NCBI RefSeq assembly: GCF_003463825.1 | Contig: NZ_QSDY01000013.1 | Coordinates: 1 to 39,614, forward strand | Direction of reading: 5' to 3' | DNA: 39,614 nucleotides | Origin: Veillonella sp. AM51-8BH | GTDB taxonomy: Bacteria; Bacillota; Negativicutes; Veillonellales; Veillonellaceae | In this document: positions 1 to 8,613 of the stretch, piece after piece | Numbering within the stretch: the stretch's first letter is position 1 | How the letters are laid out: each line of letters starts with the position of its first letter | Position numbers and translations under genes: made by a program | The notes under the pieces: generated by a model | Seen by the model: only the letters and a program-made list of their open reading frames with translations | Databases searched by the model: none | What the model was told of the DNA's origin: nothing

Positions 1-114
1 TTATTATGAACGATTGATAATAACTATAATATATGGTCAAAAAGACAAAATACTTGGAATTGCTGTATATATAGTATTAGACTATATAGTTAACTAAAAG
101 TCAATATACAATAG

Positions 115-144
115 TTGACAATTAAAAAATACAAGTGATTTAAT
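115..144 (+). promoter_or_regulatory. bioY promoter with possible BirA-like operator
   Basis: A consensus -35 TTGACA (115-120) is followed 18 bases later by TTTAAT (139-144) carrying an extended TG at 136-137. Half-sites TAGTTAAC (87-94) and GTTGACAA (114-121) form an imperfect inverted repeat resembling the biotin repressor pattern, and the right half overlaps the -35. The 19-base gap is longer than the usual BirA spacing, so the operator reading is tentative; the promoter is firmer. Confidence 0.5.
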
Positions 145-190
145 TTAGGTAGTTAGTAGTTTGTTGATGTGTTATCAATGGAGGTATACC

Positions 191-757
191 ATGAGTTCCA
201 CAGTATCGAAACAAGGTCGCATTACTACCCGTCAATTAACGATGACAGCACTCTTTGTGGCATTGATTGCCGTAGGTGCTTTTATACGGGTACCATTACC
301 AAATTGTCCGTTTACATTACAAATCTTATTTACTACCCTCGCAGGCATTGTGTTAGGTAGTCGATTAGGTGCTGCTAGTGTTGGTATTTACATTGTATTA
401 GGCTTAATTGGGGTACCGATTTTTACATCTGGTGGTGGTCCTGGTTACATTTTACAACCCACCTTTGGTTATTTAATTGGTTTTATGGTAGGTGCTTATG
501 CAGTGGGCCGTATTGCAGAGACTATGGAAACATTGTCCTTTAAGCGACTATTAGCAGGATCTATATTAAATCTATTTATCGTGTATGGCCTTGGAATGAT
601 TTATCTATACTTCATTATGAATTTGTACTTAGGTAAACCAATTGGGGTAGAGGCCGTTATTATTACATGCTTCTTGATTCCAGTAGGTCCAGACATCTTC
701 CTTTGTGCTGTTGCTGCATCTCTTGGCAAACGAATTGTTAAAGAGTTACATCGATAA
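191..757 (+). CDS. bioY: BioY, substrate-binding S component of the biotin ECF transporter
   Basis: This is an integral membrane protein of 188 aa that binds biotin and works with an energy-coupling-factor module to import it. The sequence is almost wholly hydrophobic, with about six membrane segments. It carries BioY-typical stretches: VPLPNCPFTLQ near the N-terminus, then VLGSRLGAAS and GGPGYILQPTFGYLIGF in the middle. I chose ATG 191 over an in-frame ATG at 161 because GGAGG sits six bases upstream of it. No AAT ATPase or EcfT gene is nearby, so it either shares an energising module encoded elsewhere or acts alone. It is monocistronic, between its own promoter and a strong terminator. The family call is confident. 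Confidence 0.93.
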   Translation: MSSTVSKQGRITTRQLTMTALFVALIAVGAFIRVPLPNCPFTLQILFTTLAGIVLGSRLGAASVGIYIVLGLIGVPIFTSGGGPGYILQPTFGYLIGFMVGAYAVGRIAETMETLSFKRLLAGSILNLFIVYGLGMIYLYFIMNLYLGKPIGVEAVIITCFLIPVGPDIFLCAVAASLGKRIVKELHR

Positions 758-806
758 TATAGTCGCTATATAATACTATTATATGTTTACTAAATATATG
801 TTTATT

Positions 807-836
807 AAAACCGAGGCGTAATGCCTCGGTTTTTGT
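807..836. terminator. Bidirectional Rho-independent terminator (bioY / YcgQ-like gene)
   Basis: Stem ACCGAGGC / GCCTCGGT with loop GTAAT, flanked by A-rich and T-rich tracts on both sides. It can therefore stop bioY on the plus strand and the convergent minus-strand gene ending at 887. Confidence 0.88.
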
Positions 837-886
837 TTATGGACTTATTTAAGATTGTTTAAGACTATCGGTTCAAGAGTGTTTGT

Positions 887-1651
887 TTAAGGATATACAT
901 AACCTAAAATGGGTTCTGCTGATTTTATTTTTGTAATTTCTACGTATGGTTGTTGACGACCGTGGAAATCTCGCGTAGATACTTTGCCTTCGATAGAAAC
1001 CCATTGTTCATTAGCTAAGCTATCACCATCTGGTTTATAGGCGGTCATGCCAATCGGTGCCACGTCAGCAATGCAGCAGGACATAGCCATACGAGAGATG
1101 GTAAACTCATTAGATTTTAGCGTGTTATCATCGCGGTTTACATAACCTGTCATATATACAGTGTAGTCTTTGTATTGGTCTACATTAGATCCAACCTTTA
1201 CGATGGTTTGATAGAAATTATCTGAATTTAACACGATTTCTTTTTTATCTTTAGAAATGCCAGGCTCTTTACTTTCACTATTAACAGTAATCACCTCGCC
1301 GATAGCATCGTTTGTGAAATCAAAGTTGTTTGTATCGTCATTAATGCGTGCTGCGCCTTGAACACCAGTTGTAGGTACAAGCACAGGGGGAACGATGAGC
1401 AAGACTACGGGAATAATGATAGGTACAATAGAGCGCCAGTTGTGTTTATAATAGCGCGATGGAGCCCAAATAACCGTAGCCAATCCGCCTAATATGAGAG
1501 CTACACTGCTAATGCCTAGCAGTAGTTCATATCGTGGTGCGATATAGTTCAAATAACGACCGGTTACGATTAGGTATACACAGCAGATACCTAAGGTGAG
1601 GTAAAGTAAGCCTTTCACAATGGAAAAGCGATCTTTAAGTCCTAATTTCAT
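887..1651 (-). CDS. YcgQ-like putative membrane protein (TIGR03943/DUF1980 family)
   Basis: This 254-aa protein has at least three N-terminal membrane segments and a C-terminal soluble domain. The soluble part contains VYMTGYVNRDDNT, the motif MSCCIADVAPIG with paired cysteines, and a terminal ILGYVYP. This layout matches the TIGR03943 family (B. subtilis YcgQ), normally encoded next to a DUF318/YraQ permease (YcgR), as here. The start at 1651 is supported by AAGGAG eight bases upstream; an in-frame ATG at 1675 has no such site. It is the last gene of a three-gene minus-strand operon with the GTPase-permease fusion and the COG0523 GTPase. Its biochemical role is unknown. The neighbours suggest metal- or anion-linked transport, which is inference. 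Confidence 0.82.
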   Translation of the reverse strand: MKLGLKDRFSIVKGLLYLTLGICCVYLIVTGRYLNYIAPRYELLLGISSVALILGGLATVIWAPSRYYKHNWRSIVPIIIPVVLLIVPPVLVPTTGVQGAARINDDTNNFDFTNDAIGEVITVNSESKEPGISKDKKEIVLNSDNFYQTIVKVGSNVDQYKDYTVYMTGYVNRDDNTLKSNEFTISRMAMSCCIADVAPIGMTAYKPDGDSLANEQWVSIEGKVSTRDFHGRQQPYVEITKIKSAEPILGYVYP

Positions 1652-1703
1652 AGAATCATCTCCTTTTATATTCATGAAGAACTGAAATAGTAATGACTAA
1701 ACA

Positions 1704-3239
1704 TTAGCTTAAAAAGAATTGAAAACCTAATGCTGCTAAATAGGATATAACAACAATTGTTAAGCCTAGACGAAGAATAAATGATGTAGGCATATATTGT
1801 TTTAAAATATATACATTTTTAATATCCAGCATAGGTCCTAAGATGAGAAAACCCATGACTGAGCTCATAGGGAACAGGGTGCTCAAGGATTTGCCTATAA
1901 TAGCATCTGATGTAGAGCAAACAGAGAAGAAGAACGCCAATATTAGCAGAATTGGGATAGCCCACACGTCAGGTAATGTGATGCCGGCATTGATGAGCCA
2001 AGGCTTTCCATACACTTGAACTATGGCTAGTACACAAGCTGCAATGGAGAAATAGAATAAGAGCTGGGAGAACTCTTTTTCCATATGAATGAGTAATCTT
2101 CTTTTATTGATATGTTTACTTTTTGATGCTTCTAAGACGATTTCTTCGTAGCTTAGGTTCTGTGCCGTTTTAGCTTTCATCATAGACGTAGATGGTGGTA
2201 TAAAACGGAATGATAAGGCAACCAATAAAGCTACGCCAAGGCCAAGTACGATACGCCATACAGAAATCATTGGATTATCTGGGAAGGCATACCAGGTAGA
2301 TAGAATTGTAATAGGATTGATGATTGGGCTGGCGAGCATAAATAGGAGGGCCACAGATAATGGTACACCTCTATCTGTAAGTGCTTTAAATAATGGAATA
2401 ATAGCACAGTCGCAAACTGGTAAGGCTAAGCCACTAACCATGGCGGCACCATAGCTCTTCCAAGAGTGATCTCCTAATAGTTTTAGCAGTATTCTTTGTG
2501 GAACGAAATAGCGAATGACTGTTGAACCAATGGTTCCTAATAATAGGAACGGGATAGCCTCGATAATGAGCCCTGTAATGATGGCAAAGCATTGGTGGAT
2601 GGAGTAAGGAATATCATGACGGAATGCAGTGACTAATAGTATGTAGGCTGTAATGCCGATAACTAATAGATTTGGTATGAGTCCCCACGTAGAATTGCGG
2701 CATAATTCTGCTACCTTTTCTGGCGCAGGCGCTGTTACAATCTTGGCGTCACTGTTATAGGTCCGTAATAAGGCGTGATGTGTATCGGTTTCTGTGATGA
2801 TACAATCTGCACTATATAATTGGCTTGTTACATCATTACCTAAACCAGGCAAAATGGATGCGACGAATTGGTCTGTACAAAGATATAATACCTTTTCGAT
2901 TTGTAATAGATGGCGCAGCTTATCACTATATAGCAAGGCTTCTAGTTGGTGAAAGCTGATCATACCGTTCCATTCAATCCATATTTCTTTCGGCTTTACC
3001 TTATCGACATAGCTTGCGATTTCATCAGCTATAGAACTATATGTATCAGGTTCATTAGGCGTAATTGCACTAAGCCTATCAGGATTGAGTTGTAATCCTT
3101 CTTTGATGAGCGATACTGTACCTTCTTCGGCGCTGATACATGCCGTGCCACCAAGCTTTTTACGATGTTGTAGTTGTTCATTTATGAAAGTACTTTTACC
3201 AGAACCGATAAATCCGGTAACGATATAAACAGGTATCAT
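1704..3239 (-). CDS. COG0523-like P-loop domain fused to a YraQ/DUF318 (YcgR-type) permease
   Basis: This 511-aa fusion protein starts with a P-loop domain. Walker A GFIGSGKST is at residues 9-17 and an IWIEWNG strand is in the Walker B region, but it lacks the CxCC metal motif and a clear NKxD motif. From about residue 190 onward it is a polytopic permease with the duplicated DUF318 signatures PVCDCAIIPLF, ASPIINPITILSTW, SVCSTSDAIIG and FLILGPMLDIKN. ATG 3239 overlaps the upstream stop as ATGA, which indicates translational coupling; a GTG at 3248 is the alternative start. The P-loop start matches the adjacent GTPase almost position for position (MIP, GF.GSGK), suggesting tandem duplication followed by fusion. 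The substrate is unknown. Confidence 0.83.
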   Translation of the reverse strand: MIPVYIVTGFIGSGKSTFINEQLQHRKKLGGTACISAEEGTVSLIKEGLQLNPDRLSAITPNEPDTYSSIADEIASYVDKVKPKEIWIEWNGMISFHQLEALLYSDKLRHLLQIEKVLYLCTDQFVASILPGLGNDVTSQLYSADCIITETDTHHALLRTYNSDAKIVTAPAPEKVAELCRNSTWGLIPNLLVIGITAYILLVTAFRHDIPYSIHQCFAIITGLIIEAIPFLLLGTIGSTVIRYFVPQRILLKLLGDHSWKSYGAAMVSGLALPVCDCAIIPLFKALTDRGVPLSVALLFMLASPIINPITILSTWYAFPDNPMISVWRIVLGLGVALLVALSFRFIPPSTSMMKAKTAQNLSYEEIVLEASKSKHINKRRLLIHMEKEFSQLLFYFSIAACVLAIVQVYGKPWLINAGITLPDVWAIPILLILAFFFSVCSTSDAIIGKSLSTLFPMSSVMGFLILGPMLDIKNVYILKQYMPTSFILRLGLTIVVISYLAALGFQFFLS

Positions 3240-4105
3240 GATTGACACACTTCGTTATGTACCATTGGTACATTAAAATCTGTGCCAATAACGACTAAGC
3301 TATAGTCCGTGGACTCACTAGGGGATAGGGAACAGTAATGGGTACCGTATTGCAACTCATGAGGTCCTTCGGTGGTCGGTACAATACCTTTAGCACGGAG
3401 TACTGTATCAGGCATACCTTCTAAGATGGTTTTCCATTGAACTAATGTGAGCGTGCGTAAGTCTTTGAAGGTATGGCTCATAAATAGATGCTCATCATGT
3501 AAGGAATTGTCATCATGGCAATGATAGAGACGTTTGATATAGTCACGTAATGCAATGGTGTCCCATGCCTCTTCGTGAATTGGAGTATTTGGTGCTAACT
3601 CGTGAATCATACGTTTGGTAATACTTGTTTGTTGGATGTCTTCGGTATGACTTAAGAAGATGGCATCACTGTTTGTGATTTGATCTTTAAAGAAGAGGCC
3701 AAAGTTTTTAATAAACATAGGTGCTTGCATGGCATCTACGGTGGTTACCGATGCATGAACATAGGCGGATTTTGCAATCTCTTCATCCTCGCAGGTATGG
3801 ATGATTTCGCTTAATTTACTGACCCCTGATGGTTCAATATAGATGGTATCTACATCGTAATTTTGCAGAATGTCGAGCAGTGCTTGTTGGAAATTTCCTT
3901 GCAAGCTACAGCAAATACAGCCAGATGTAACTTCACGAATGGTAGCCCCTGTTTTTGCAAGATTTGCTGCATCGAGGCTGGTTTCACCAAAATCATTTTC
4001 TATAATTAAAATTTTATCTGTAGATTTATGTTCTTTTAGTATATGTTGTAAAAATGTTGTTTTTCCCGAACCTAGAAATCCGGATATGATAATAATAGGA
4101 ATCAT
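3236..4105 (-). CDS. CobW/COG0523 family metal-chaperone GTPase
   Basis: This 289-aa P-loop GTPase has Walker A GFLGSGKTT (residues 9-17), the ENDFGET switch region, the diagnostic CxCC metal motif GCICC (Cys63, 65, 66) and IYIEPSG as the Walker B-like strand. The fourth GTPase motif reads SHTED where [NT]KxD is expected, so base specificity may be altered. The C-terminal half matches the CobW C-terminal domain. Start 4105 is set by AGGAGG five bases upstream; an earlier in-frame ATG at 4165 lacks one. Family members deliver Zn, Co or Fe to client proteins. The linkage to a YcgR/YcgQ-type pair suggests a zinc-responsive unit, but I found no convincing Zur box upstream. It is the first gene of the operon. 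Confidence 0.9.
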   Translation of the reverse strand: MIPIIIISGFLGSGKTTFLQHILKEHKSTDKILIIENDFGETSLDAANLAKTGATIREVTSGCICCSLQGNFQQALLDILQNYDVDTIYIEPSGVSKLSEIIHTCEDEEIAKSAYVHASVTTVDAMQAPMFIKNFGLFFKDQITNSDAIFLSHTEDIQQTSITKRMIHELAPNTPIHEEAWDTIALRDYIKRLYHCHDDNSLHDEHLFMSHTFKDLRTLTLVQWKTILEGMPDTVLRAKGIVPTTEGPHELQYGTHYCSLSPSESTDYSLVVIGTDFNVPMVHNEVCQS

Positions 4106-4529
4106 ATGTGCCTCCTGAGTAAGATAAACACAGTATACACCTATAGGATAACACAGAAAATACATCCTAGGGTATATGCATAGTTATGAGATTTCTATTA
4201 TTCTTAAAATTCTCTTTAAATATATGGATTATATACATTATATGAGTATATTAACAGATGTATTTAATATTCATAATTAATTGTGGAAAACGTAGGAATT
4301 ATCAATTTCTCCATATATGAATAAATACTCCTGTTTGAATATATATTAATTTTATATTTTTTTGAAAAACATAAAAAATCCCTCCTATAGAAGGCTTAGT
4401 CAGGAAGAGTTGACTGAAGCCCTCATAGGAGGGGGGAAGAGAATTCGTTATATAAATCTCTAATTAGATTACTTTTAGTATACCAAATTATATATAAAGT
4501 ATGTAGTCATTATTTAAAATTTTGTATGT
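4106..4529. other. AT-rich intergenic region between the GTPase operon and pepD
   Basis: Contains the pepD terminator (4373-4434) and, on the minus strand, the leader of the GTPase operon with two TATAAT-like hexamers in very AT-rich sequence. I see no reading frame, no convincing metalloregulator box and no known riboswitch. Confidence 0.5.
4373..4434 (-). terminator. Long-stem Rho-independent terminator of pepD
   Basis: Outer arms CCTCCTAT (4381-4388) and ATAGGAGG (4425-4432) enclose a second paired segment, GGCTTAGTCA with TGACTGAAGCC (one bulged base). The minus-strand transcript ends in a run of six U. It lies about 100 bases beyond the pepD stop. Confidence 0.85.
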
Positions 4530-5978
4530 TTATTGTAACTTAGCTAACAATGCTTTGAGGTATACATACACGTTTTCAACGGATGGTAAATGAACGCGTT
4601 CCATTGGTGTATGTGGACTTACGATAGTAGGGCCAAAGCTAATCATTTGGGTGTTTGGTAATACGCCTTTCAACAAGCCGCATTCAAGACCTGCATGAAT
4701 AGCGTTTACATTAGCTGGTGTATCAAACATTTCGTTATGTAAGGAAATAGCTTGTTCTTCAAGTTTGGAGCCTTTATCGTATTCCCATGCAGGATAACCA
4801 CCAGTACGCTCTGCAGATACACCTAGTGTTTTCGCAAGTAATATCATTTTCTTAGCCAAGAATTCAAGACTGTTGCTATTGGAGCTACGGATGGAAATGA
4901 GTACTTCAATAGTATGTTCGTTTTCTCGTACGATAGCGATGTTGTCAGAAGTTTCCACAAGATTTGGGATAGATTTGCTTACAGAATGAACACCATCTTG
5001 TGCAAGATAGATGTAAGTAATAAGAGCTTCTGTTGTGTCATCTGCGTATACTACATCAGGAGTAGCGACATCTTCTACAACAAATTTAAGACATGGATCT
5101 TGGATACCATATTCATGGAGATATTGCTTTTCTTGGTAGGCAATTAATGTTTTAATGGCCGCTACATCTTCAGCGCGTACGGATAATACAGCAACTGCTT
5201 TAGAAGGAATGGCATTATGTTTTACGCCACCTTCAAAGGATGCTAAGCATACAGGATATTGTTGTTGAATATCATAGAGTACACGTGTTAATACTTGGTT
5301 AGCATTAGCTCGTTGTTCGTTGATTTCGATGCCGGAGTGGCCACCTTTAAGGCCTGTTACGGTAAAAGATAAGCCTGCATCATAACCAGGTTGGTTGTTT
5401 TCGCGCAATAATGGAATATTTACGTGAACATGACAACCGCCAGCACAGCTAACAGTGAAGTCGTGTTCTACCTCTGTATCGAGATTGAGTAGGTAATCGC
5501 CACTTACTTGGCCTTCTTTAATGGCGAAAGCGCCATCCATGCCAGTTTCTTCATTGGTAGTGAACAATAATTGCATAGGTCCATGTTGTTGACTATCATC
5601 TTCGAGGATGGCAAGCATCATCGCACCACCCATACCGTTGTCCGCACCTAGTGTAGTGTGGTCTGCGTGCATCCATTCACCTTCGATGATGTTTGCAATA
5701 GGATCCTTGGAGAAGTCATGATTGGAGTCATGATCTCGTACACAAACCATATCGATATGGCCTTGTAAGATGATAGAAGGTCGGTTTTCATAACCTGGAG
5801 ACGCTGGCTTTTTGATGACTACATTAAATTGATCGTCTTGATGAACCTCAAGCCCCAAGTTTTTAGCGAAGTTTACGATATAATCGCTGATGCCTTTTTC
5901 GTTTCCTGATTCACGAGGAATTTGGCTCATTTCTTTAAATATTTCTAATACGCGTTTTGCTTGAACGATTGATTCCAT
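4530..5978 (-). CDS. pepD: Aminoacyl-histidine dipeptidase PepD (M20 metallopeptidase)
   Basis: This cytosolic zinc dipeptidase of 482 aa hydrolyses Xaa-His and other dipeptides. The metal and catalytic residues sit in their usual order: HID in LQGHIDMV, the bridging Asp in TTLGADNGMGG, the Glu pair in TNEETGMDG, the Asp in NLDTE, and the C-terminal His in SPHTPMERV. The length matches the PepD family (about 480 aa). ATG 5978 is preceded by AAAGGA at good spacing, whereas ATG 5999 is not. The gene is monocistronic, divergent from pncB, and has its own terminator. A 12-bp dyad overlaps its predicted -35 region. Confidence 0.93.
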   Translation of the reverse strand: MESIVQAKRVLEIFKEMSQIPRESGNEKGISDYIVNFAKNLGLEVHQDDQFNVVIKKPASPGYENRPSIILQGHIDMVCVRDHDSNHDFSKDPIANIIEGEWMHADHTTLGADNGMGGAMMLAILEDDSQQHGPMQLLFTTNEETGMDGAFAIKEGQVSGDYLLNLDTEVEHDFTVSCAGGCHVHVNIPLLRENNQPGYDAGLSFTVTGLKGGHSGIEINEQRANANQVLTRVLYDIQQQYPVCLASFEGGVKHNAIPSKAVAVLSVRAEDVAAIKTLIAYQEKQYLHEYGIQDPCLKFVVEDVATPDVVYADDTTEALITYIYLAQDGVHSVSKSIPNLVETSDNIAIVRENEHTIEVLISIRSSNSNSLEFLAKKMILLAKTLGVSAERTGGYPAWEYDKGSKLEEQAISLHNEMFDTPANVNAIHAGLECGLLKGVLPNTQMISFGPTIVSPHTPMERVHLPSVENVYVYLKALLAKLQ

Positions 5979-6296
5979 AATGGTTCCTTTCATTCTCATG
6001 TAAATAATAGATATATATGTTGATTGATTATACGGAATACTTAGTGTTTTTATTAGTATCTGAATTTGTAATACTAATAAAAGAGTTTATTCCAGTGATA
6101 ACTTTCACAGACATATATATGGAATATATAAAATAGTTTAGTATATATATAGTTATATCACAAGAATGATTATTAGGATAGTTAATAGAAACTGTAGTAT
6201 ATGTATGTACTAGCTATATAGGAATAATAATGTATAATGAGGATATACGATTAACGATTAATTAAATCCATTAGATTTTAGAAGGTTGGTGAACCG
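5979..6296. other. Divergent pepD/pncB regulatory region with a perfect 12-bp dyad
   Basis: A perfect inverted repeat TTTTATTAGTAT (6048-6059) / ATACTAATAAAA (6071-6082) with an 11-base spacer lies here. The minus strand has TATAAT at 6032-6027 as a likely pepD -10; its -35 position (6055-6050) falls inside the dyad. On the plus strand TATAAT at 6233-6238 is a candidate pncB -10 with a poor -35. No U-tract follows the dyad, so a terminator is unlikely. Confidence 0.5.
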
Positions 6297-7748
6297 ATGC
6301 AACACGACAGTCGCAATATTAGTATGCTTATGGATTTTTATGAGATGACCATGGCACACGGCTATTTTACACAACATGAAAATACGGATCGAGTCGCTTT
6401 TGATGTGTTCTTTAGACGCAATCCAGATAAGGGTGGCTTCGCCATTTTTGGTGGTCTTGAACAAATCGTTGAGTACATTTTAAATCTACACTTTGATGAA
6501 AGTGATATCGATTTTTTACGGAATCAAGGGATCTTTAGTGAGGAATTTCTAAACTATCTTAAAGATTTCTCCTTTACTGGTGATGTATATGCGTTCCCAG
6601 AAGGTTCTATTATTTATCCAAACGAACCAGTTATAACCATCGTAGCCCCTCTCATAGACGCACAAATCGTAGAAACTGCAGTGCTAACTATGATGAACCA
6701 TCAGTCCCTTATCGCTACAAAGGCTAATCGCATCGTTCGTGCTGCGGATGGGCGTGTAGTAGCCGATTTTGGGGCTCGTCGAGCTCATAATGTGGATGCC
6801 GCTGTATATGGTGCGAGAGCAGCCTACATTGGTGGGGTACAGTCTACGGCAACTGTTTTAGCGGGCCAACAATTTGGTATTCCTGTGAGTGGAACCATGG
6901 CTCATAGTTGGGTTATGTATCATGATTCTGAATACGAAGCTTTCAAAGCTTACGCTGAAGTGTATCCGGATGGGGCTGTATTCCTTGTTGATACCTATGA
7001 TGTATTAAACTCTGGGGTTCCTAATGCTATTAAAGTAGCTAAAGAGGTATTGGAACCTATGGGAAAACGCTTAAAAGGTATCCGCCTTGATTCAGGTGAC
7101 CTTGCGTACTTAGCAAAAAAAGCGCGTCGTATGCTTGACAAAGCAGGCTTAGAAGATTGCAAAATTATGGCTTCCAATAGTCTTGATGAATATACAATAA
7201 CCTCTTTATTGGGACAGGGTGGTCCCATTGATATCTTTGGTGTAGGTGAAAGACTGATTACCTCTAAGAGCGATCCTGTATTTGGCGCCGTATACAAGAT
7301 TGCTGGTGTTGAAAAGAATGGTGTGTGGGAGCCTCGCATCAAGATTTCTGAATCTGTTGAAAAGATTACGAACCCAGGCTTTAAAAAGGTGTATCGCGTA
7401 TACAATGATAAAGGGCGTGCCATTGCAGATTTAATAACATTGTTAGAAGAGGTGCCAGATACGACAGAACCATATCGTTATATCGATCCAGAACAACCAT
7501 GGCGTGAATTGTACTTTGAAAATTGCACCTTTAAAGAGATGAAACAACTCATTATTAAAGATGGCAAGCTTATCGTAAAATTGCCGACACTAGAAGAGCT
7601 TCGTCAATACGTTAAAGACCAATTAGACCGCGAAATTTGGTTAGAAGAACAGCGCTTTGAAAATCCACATCGCCATTACCTTGATATGAGTCCAGGATAC
7701 TATCAAATGAAAATGGATTTATTAAATCGTATTTTCCGGAAGAAATAG
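6297..7748 (+). CDS. pncB: Nicotinate phosphoribosyltransferase
   Basis: This enzyme converts nicotinate and PRPP to nicotinate mononucleotide, the entry step of NAD salvage (Preiss-Handler pathway). The 483-aa protein has the N-terminal YEMTMAHGYF, the central FGARRAHNVDAA, SGTMAHSWVM with the phosphorylated-type histidine, IRLDSGDL, and FGVGERLITSKSDPVFGAVYK near the PRPP site. All are typical of the longer Gram-positive PncB group. The start is ATG 6297; the upstream Shine-Dalgarno match (GAAGG) is modest. nadE follows after eight bases and performs the last pathway step, so the two are an operon. nadD is not in the window. Confidence 0.95.
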   Translation: MQHDSRNISMLMDFYEMTMAHGYFTQHENTDRVAFDVFFRRNPDKGGFAIFGGLEQIVEYILNLHFDESDIDFLRNQGIFSEEFLNYLKDFSFTGDVYAFPEGSIIYPNEPVITIVAPLIDAQIVETAVLTMMNHQSLIATKANRIVRAADGRVVADFGARRAHNVDAAVYGARAAYIGGVQSTATVLAGQQFGIPVSGTMAHSWVMYHDSEYEAFKAYAEVYPDGAVFLVDTYDVLNSGVPNAIKVAKEVLEPMGKRLKGIRLDSGDLAYLAKKARRMLDKAGLEDCKIMASNSLDEYTITSLLGQGGPIDIFGVGERLITSKSDPVFGAVYKIAGVEKNGVWEPRIKISESVEKITNPGFKKVYRVYNDKGRAIADLITLLEEVPDTTEPYRYIDPEQPWRELYFENCTFKEMKQLIIKDGKLIVKLPTLEELRQYVKDQLDREIWLEEQRFENPHRHYLDMSPGYYQMKMDLLNRIFRKK

Positions 7749-7756
7749 GAGGACTT

Positions 7757-8524
7757 ATGTTAGACAATCCAGAAGCAACAAAAGAGGCTGTCGTTCAATG
7801 GATTAGAGACTATTTTAGTCAAAATGGGCCTAGCTGTAGCGCCGTAGTAGGTGTTTCAGGTGGTAAGGATTCCACAATCGTAGCTGCTTTATGTAAAGAA
7901 GCCCTTGGGGCAGAACGCGTAGTAGGTGTTCTTATGCCGAATGGAATTCAGTCTGATATCGATGATGCCAAGGCTGTAGTGGCACATTTGGGGATTCCAC
8001 ATATCATAGTGAATATTGGAGTTGCCTATGAAGCTTTGACGAACGCTATCATTCAAGGTGAAGGTTATAAAGCAGTTACTGGTAGAACTGATATATCCAA
8101 GGATGCAGGAATTAATACACCACCGCGTCTTCGCATGACAACGCTATATGCAGTAGGACAAAATTTGCCAAATGGCGCACGCGTAGCTAATACATGTAAT
8201 GGATCTGAAGATTATGTAGGGTATTCTACAAAATATGGCGATAGTGCTGGAGATTTTAGTCCTCTTGCCAATCTTGTCGTAGAAGAGGTACGCCAAATAG
8301 GTCGATTACTTGATATTCCAAAATATCTTGTAGATAAGACGCCTAGTGATGGACTCAGCGGTCTATCTGATGAGGATAAATTAGGATTTACCTATGCTGT
8401 ATTAGATCGATATATTAGAACTGGAGAGATAGAAAATCCTGAAACGAAAGAACGTATTGATTATTTAAATCGTATTAATAAGCATAAATTAGAATTGATA
8501 CCGTCCTTTCACCCACAATGTTGA
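7757..8524 (+). CDS. nadE: Ammonia-dependent NAD+ synthetase
   Basis: NadE amidates nicotinate adenine dinucleotide to NAD+ using ATP and ammonia. This 255-aa protein has the PP-loop SGGKDST near residue 35, NTPPRLRMTTLY, CNGSEDYVGYSTKYGD and DKTPSDGLSGLSDEDKLGF, the standard NadE signatures. It has no nitrilase/glutaminase domain, so it is the free-ammonia type. AGGAGG overlaps the pncB stop and sits four bases before ATG. The asparaginase gene downstream could supply ammonia locally, which is inference. Confidence 0.95.
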   Translation: MLDNPEATKEAVVQWIRDYFSQNGPSCSAVVGVSGGKDSTIVAALCKEALGAERVVGVLMPNGIQSDIDDAKAVVAHLGIPHIIVNIGVAYEALTNAIIQGEGYKAVTGRTDISKDAGINTPPRLRMTTLYAVGQNLPNGARVANTCNGSEDYVGYSTKYGDSAGDFSPLANLVVEEVRQIGRLLDIPKYLVDKTPSDGLSGLSDEDKLGFTYAVLDRYIRTGEIENPETKERIDYLNRINKHKLELIPSFHPQC

Positions 8525-8613
8525 GAGAGGACTTGTTTTAGCTAGTCTAATTCATGCTAATGTTGATTAACAAAAGATTTACTATTTCTTATGTATTTTA
8601 TGATGGAGGTAAT

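Noticed and set aside
4106..4372. Zur or Fur box upstream of the COG0523 operon
   Set aside because: The region is so AT-rich that many weak palindromes appear. None matches a metalloregulator consensus well enough.
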